DNA from: Candidatus Desulfatibia profunda
GTDB lineage: Bacteria > Desulfobacterota > Desulfobacteria > Desulfobacterales > UBA11574
Length of the DNA stretch: 43,026 nucleotides
Direction of reading: 5' to 3'
NCBI GenBank assembly: GCA_014382665.1
Contig: JACNJH010000111.1
Location: forward strand, 1-43,026
Positions 42,655-43,026 of the stretch are shown in pieces; positions within the stretch are counted from its first letter, which is position 1; every line of letters starts with the position of its first letter. The notes under the pieces were generated by a model. That model worked only from the letters and a program-made list of their open reading frames with translations. It searched no databases and had not been told where the DNA came from. The position numbers and the translations under genes were made by a program.

Positions 42655-42757
42655 CCCGTTTTCAACGGGATCTTCGAACTGCGTTACGTGTCCCGCCGAA
42701 GCACGGCGAAGGCGGATCAGGGGCTTGCGGTAGACACAACTACAGCTACGCCCCTGA
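42655..42757. repeat. cluster of hairpins (REP-like) next to a transposase gene
   Basis: Three stem-loops occur in about 100 bases: CCCGTT-TTC-AACGGG (42655-42669), CCGCC / GGCGG (42693-42715), and a long imperfect stem TCAGGGGC...GTAG / CTAC-GCCCCTGA (42717-42757). There is no ORF. REP-type palindromes commonly flank RAYT genes such as the one beginning about 100 bases to the right. Confidence 0.5.
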
Positions 42758-42859
42758 ATGCCTGGTAAATGAACGTCTCAGTTGCGTGAAATTTCCGGGT
42801 TCCGGGTTAGATGTTGATGTTAGAGAGATATGCGGGACGTCCATAAATAAGCAAATAAC

Positions 42860-43026
42860 TCATTCAGGTAATTGGTAATTGTGCTTTTTGGCGATCTTTT
42901 CACCTCGACTTACAGCGTATCCTACTCCAGGTTGACTCATTCCCAAACGTTTGGCCACATCCGTACAACTCATGCCTAATTCTTGAACAGCCCAATAACA
43001 CAACAAATCCCTGGCTTCAACTTGAA
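42860..43026 (-). CDS. 3' end of a REP-associated tyrosine (Y1) transposase
   Basis: The last 55 codons of a minus-strand gene cut by the window edge. The residues VEARDLLCYWAVQELGMSC, TDVAKRLGMSQPGVGYAVSR, GEKIAKKHNYQLPE are the C-terminal helix-turn-helix of RAYT/IS200-like Y1 transposases (single-strand endonucleases of REP elements). The catalytic HUH and Tyr residues would lie beyond the right edge and are not seen. The stop is TGA at 42860-42862. Confidence 0.75.
   Translation of the reverse strand, partial: QVEARDLLCYWAVQELGMSCTDVAKRLGMSQPGVGYAVSRGEKIAKKHNYQLPE

Overview
The window looks like chromosomal DNA from an anaerobic, Gram-negative member of the Desulfobacterota (former Deltaproteobacteria). 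The evidence is a large formate-tetrahydrofolate ligase (C1 / Wood-Ljungdahl metabolism), outer-membrane proteins (a TonB-dependent receptor and a TPR-porin), an RseC homologue, a DUF3786 protein, several small zinc-ribbon and cysteine-cluster proteins, a multi-PAS hybrid histidine kinase and two B12-type radical SAM enzymes. The assignment is inferred from gene content and protein style. No rRNA or tRNA gene was seen.

Layout. 0-0.7 kb: uncertain, probably decayed coding fragments and a bidirectional terminator. 0.7-3.5 kb: a membrane-anchored TPR protein, a TIM-barrel amidohydrolase, a zinc-ribbon protein and the tRNA methyltransferase trmL. 3.5-5.6 kb: fhs with a clear terminator. 6.2-10.0 kb: an asymmetric heterodimeric ABC exporter, divergent from an RNB-family exoribonuclease (10.05-12.04 kb) whose best promoter predicts a leaderless mRNA. 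12.1-15.1 kb: a free-standing archaeal-type ThrRS editing domain, a TonB receptor and a YbaK-type deacylase that apparently starts at ATT. 15.3-18.5 kb: a compact operon map - glycerophosphodiesterase - HAD/AIR-synthase fusion.

18.8-24.5 kb is a decay or accessory zone. It holds a truncated universal stress protein, an ORF broken by an in-frame amber codon, a HEAT-like protein with a replaced N-terminus, REP-like palindromes, a Phd/PIN toxin-antitoxin pair, a nitroreductase, and a poly-gamma-glutamate hydrolase spliced in frame into a ruined dihydrolipoamide-dehydrogenase-like gene. 24.7-30.9 kb: a B12/radical SAM/TPR protein facing a two-gene surface module (FecR-domain protein with a 15-residue repeat, plus a TPR-porin). 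31.4-38.0 kb: glnA, serA, a frameshifted DUF3786 gene and the kinase. 38.2-43.0 kb: a zinc-ribbon protein, a gene fragment, a RiPP-type radical SAM protein with unusual cysteine spacing, a double-domain retropepsin-like protease, a broken MFS gene, an RseC homologue and the 3' end of a REP-associated transposase.

The intergenic DNA is rich in repeats: two inverted-repeat elements of about 180 bp, a dispersed 80-120 bp element present twice, and REP-like hairpins that could be substrates of the transposase at the right edge. The most promising unexplained items are the RiPP radical SAM enzyme, the FecR/TPR-porin module, the HAD-AIRS fusion, the single-chain tandem retropepsin and the two tRNA-editing genes flanking a TonB receptor.
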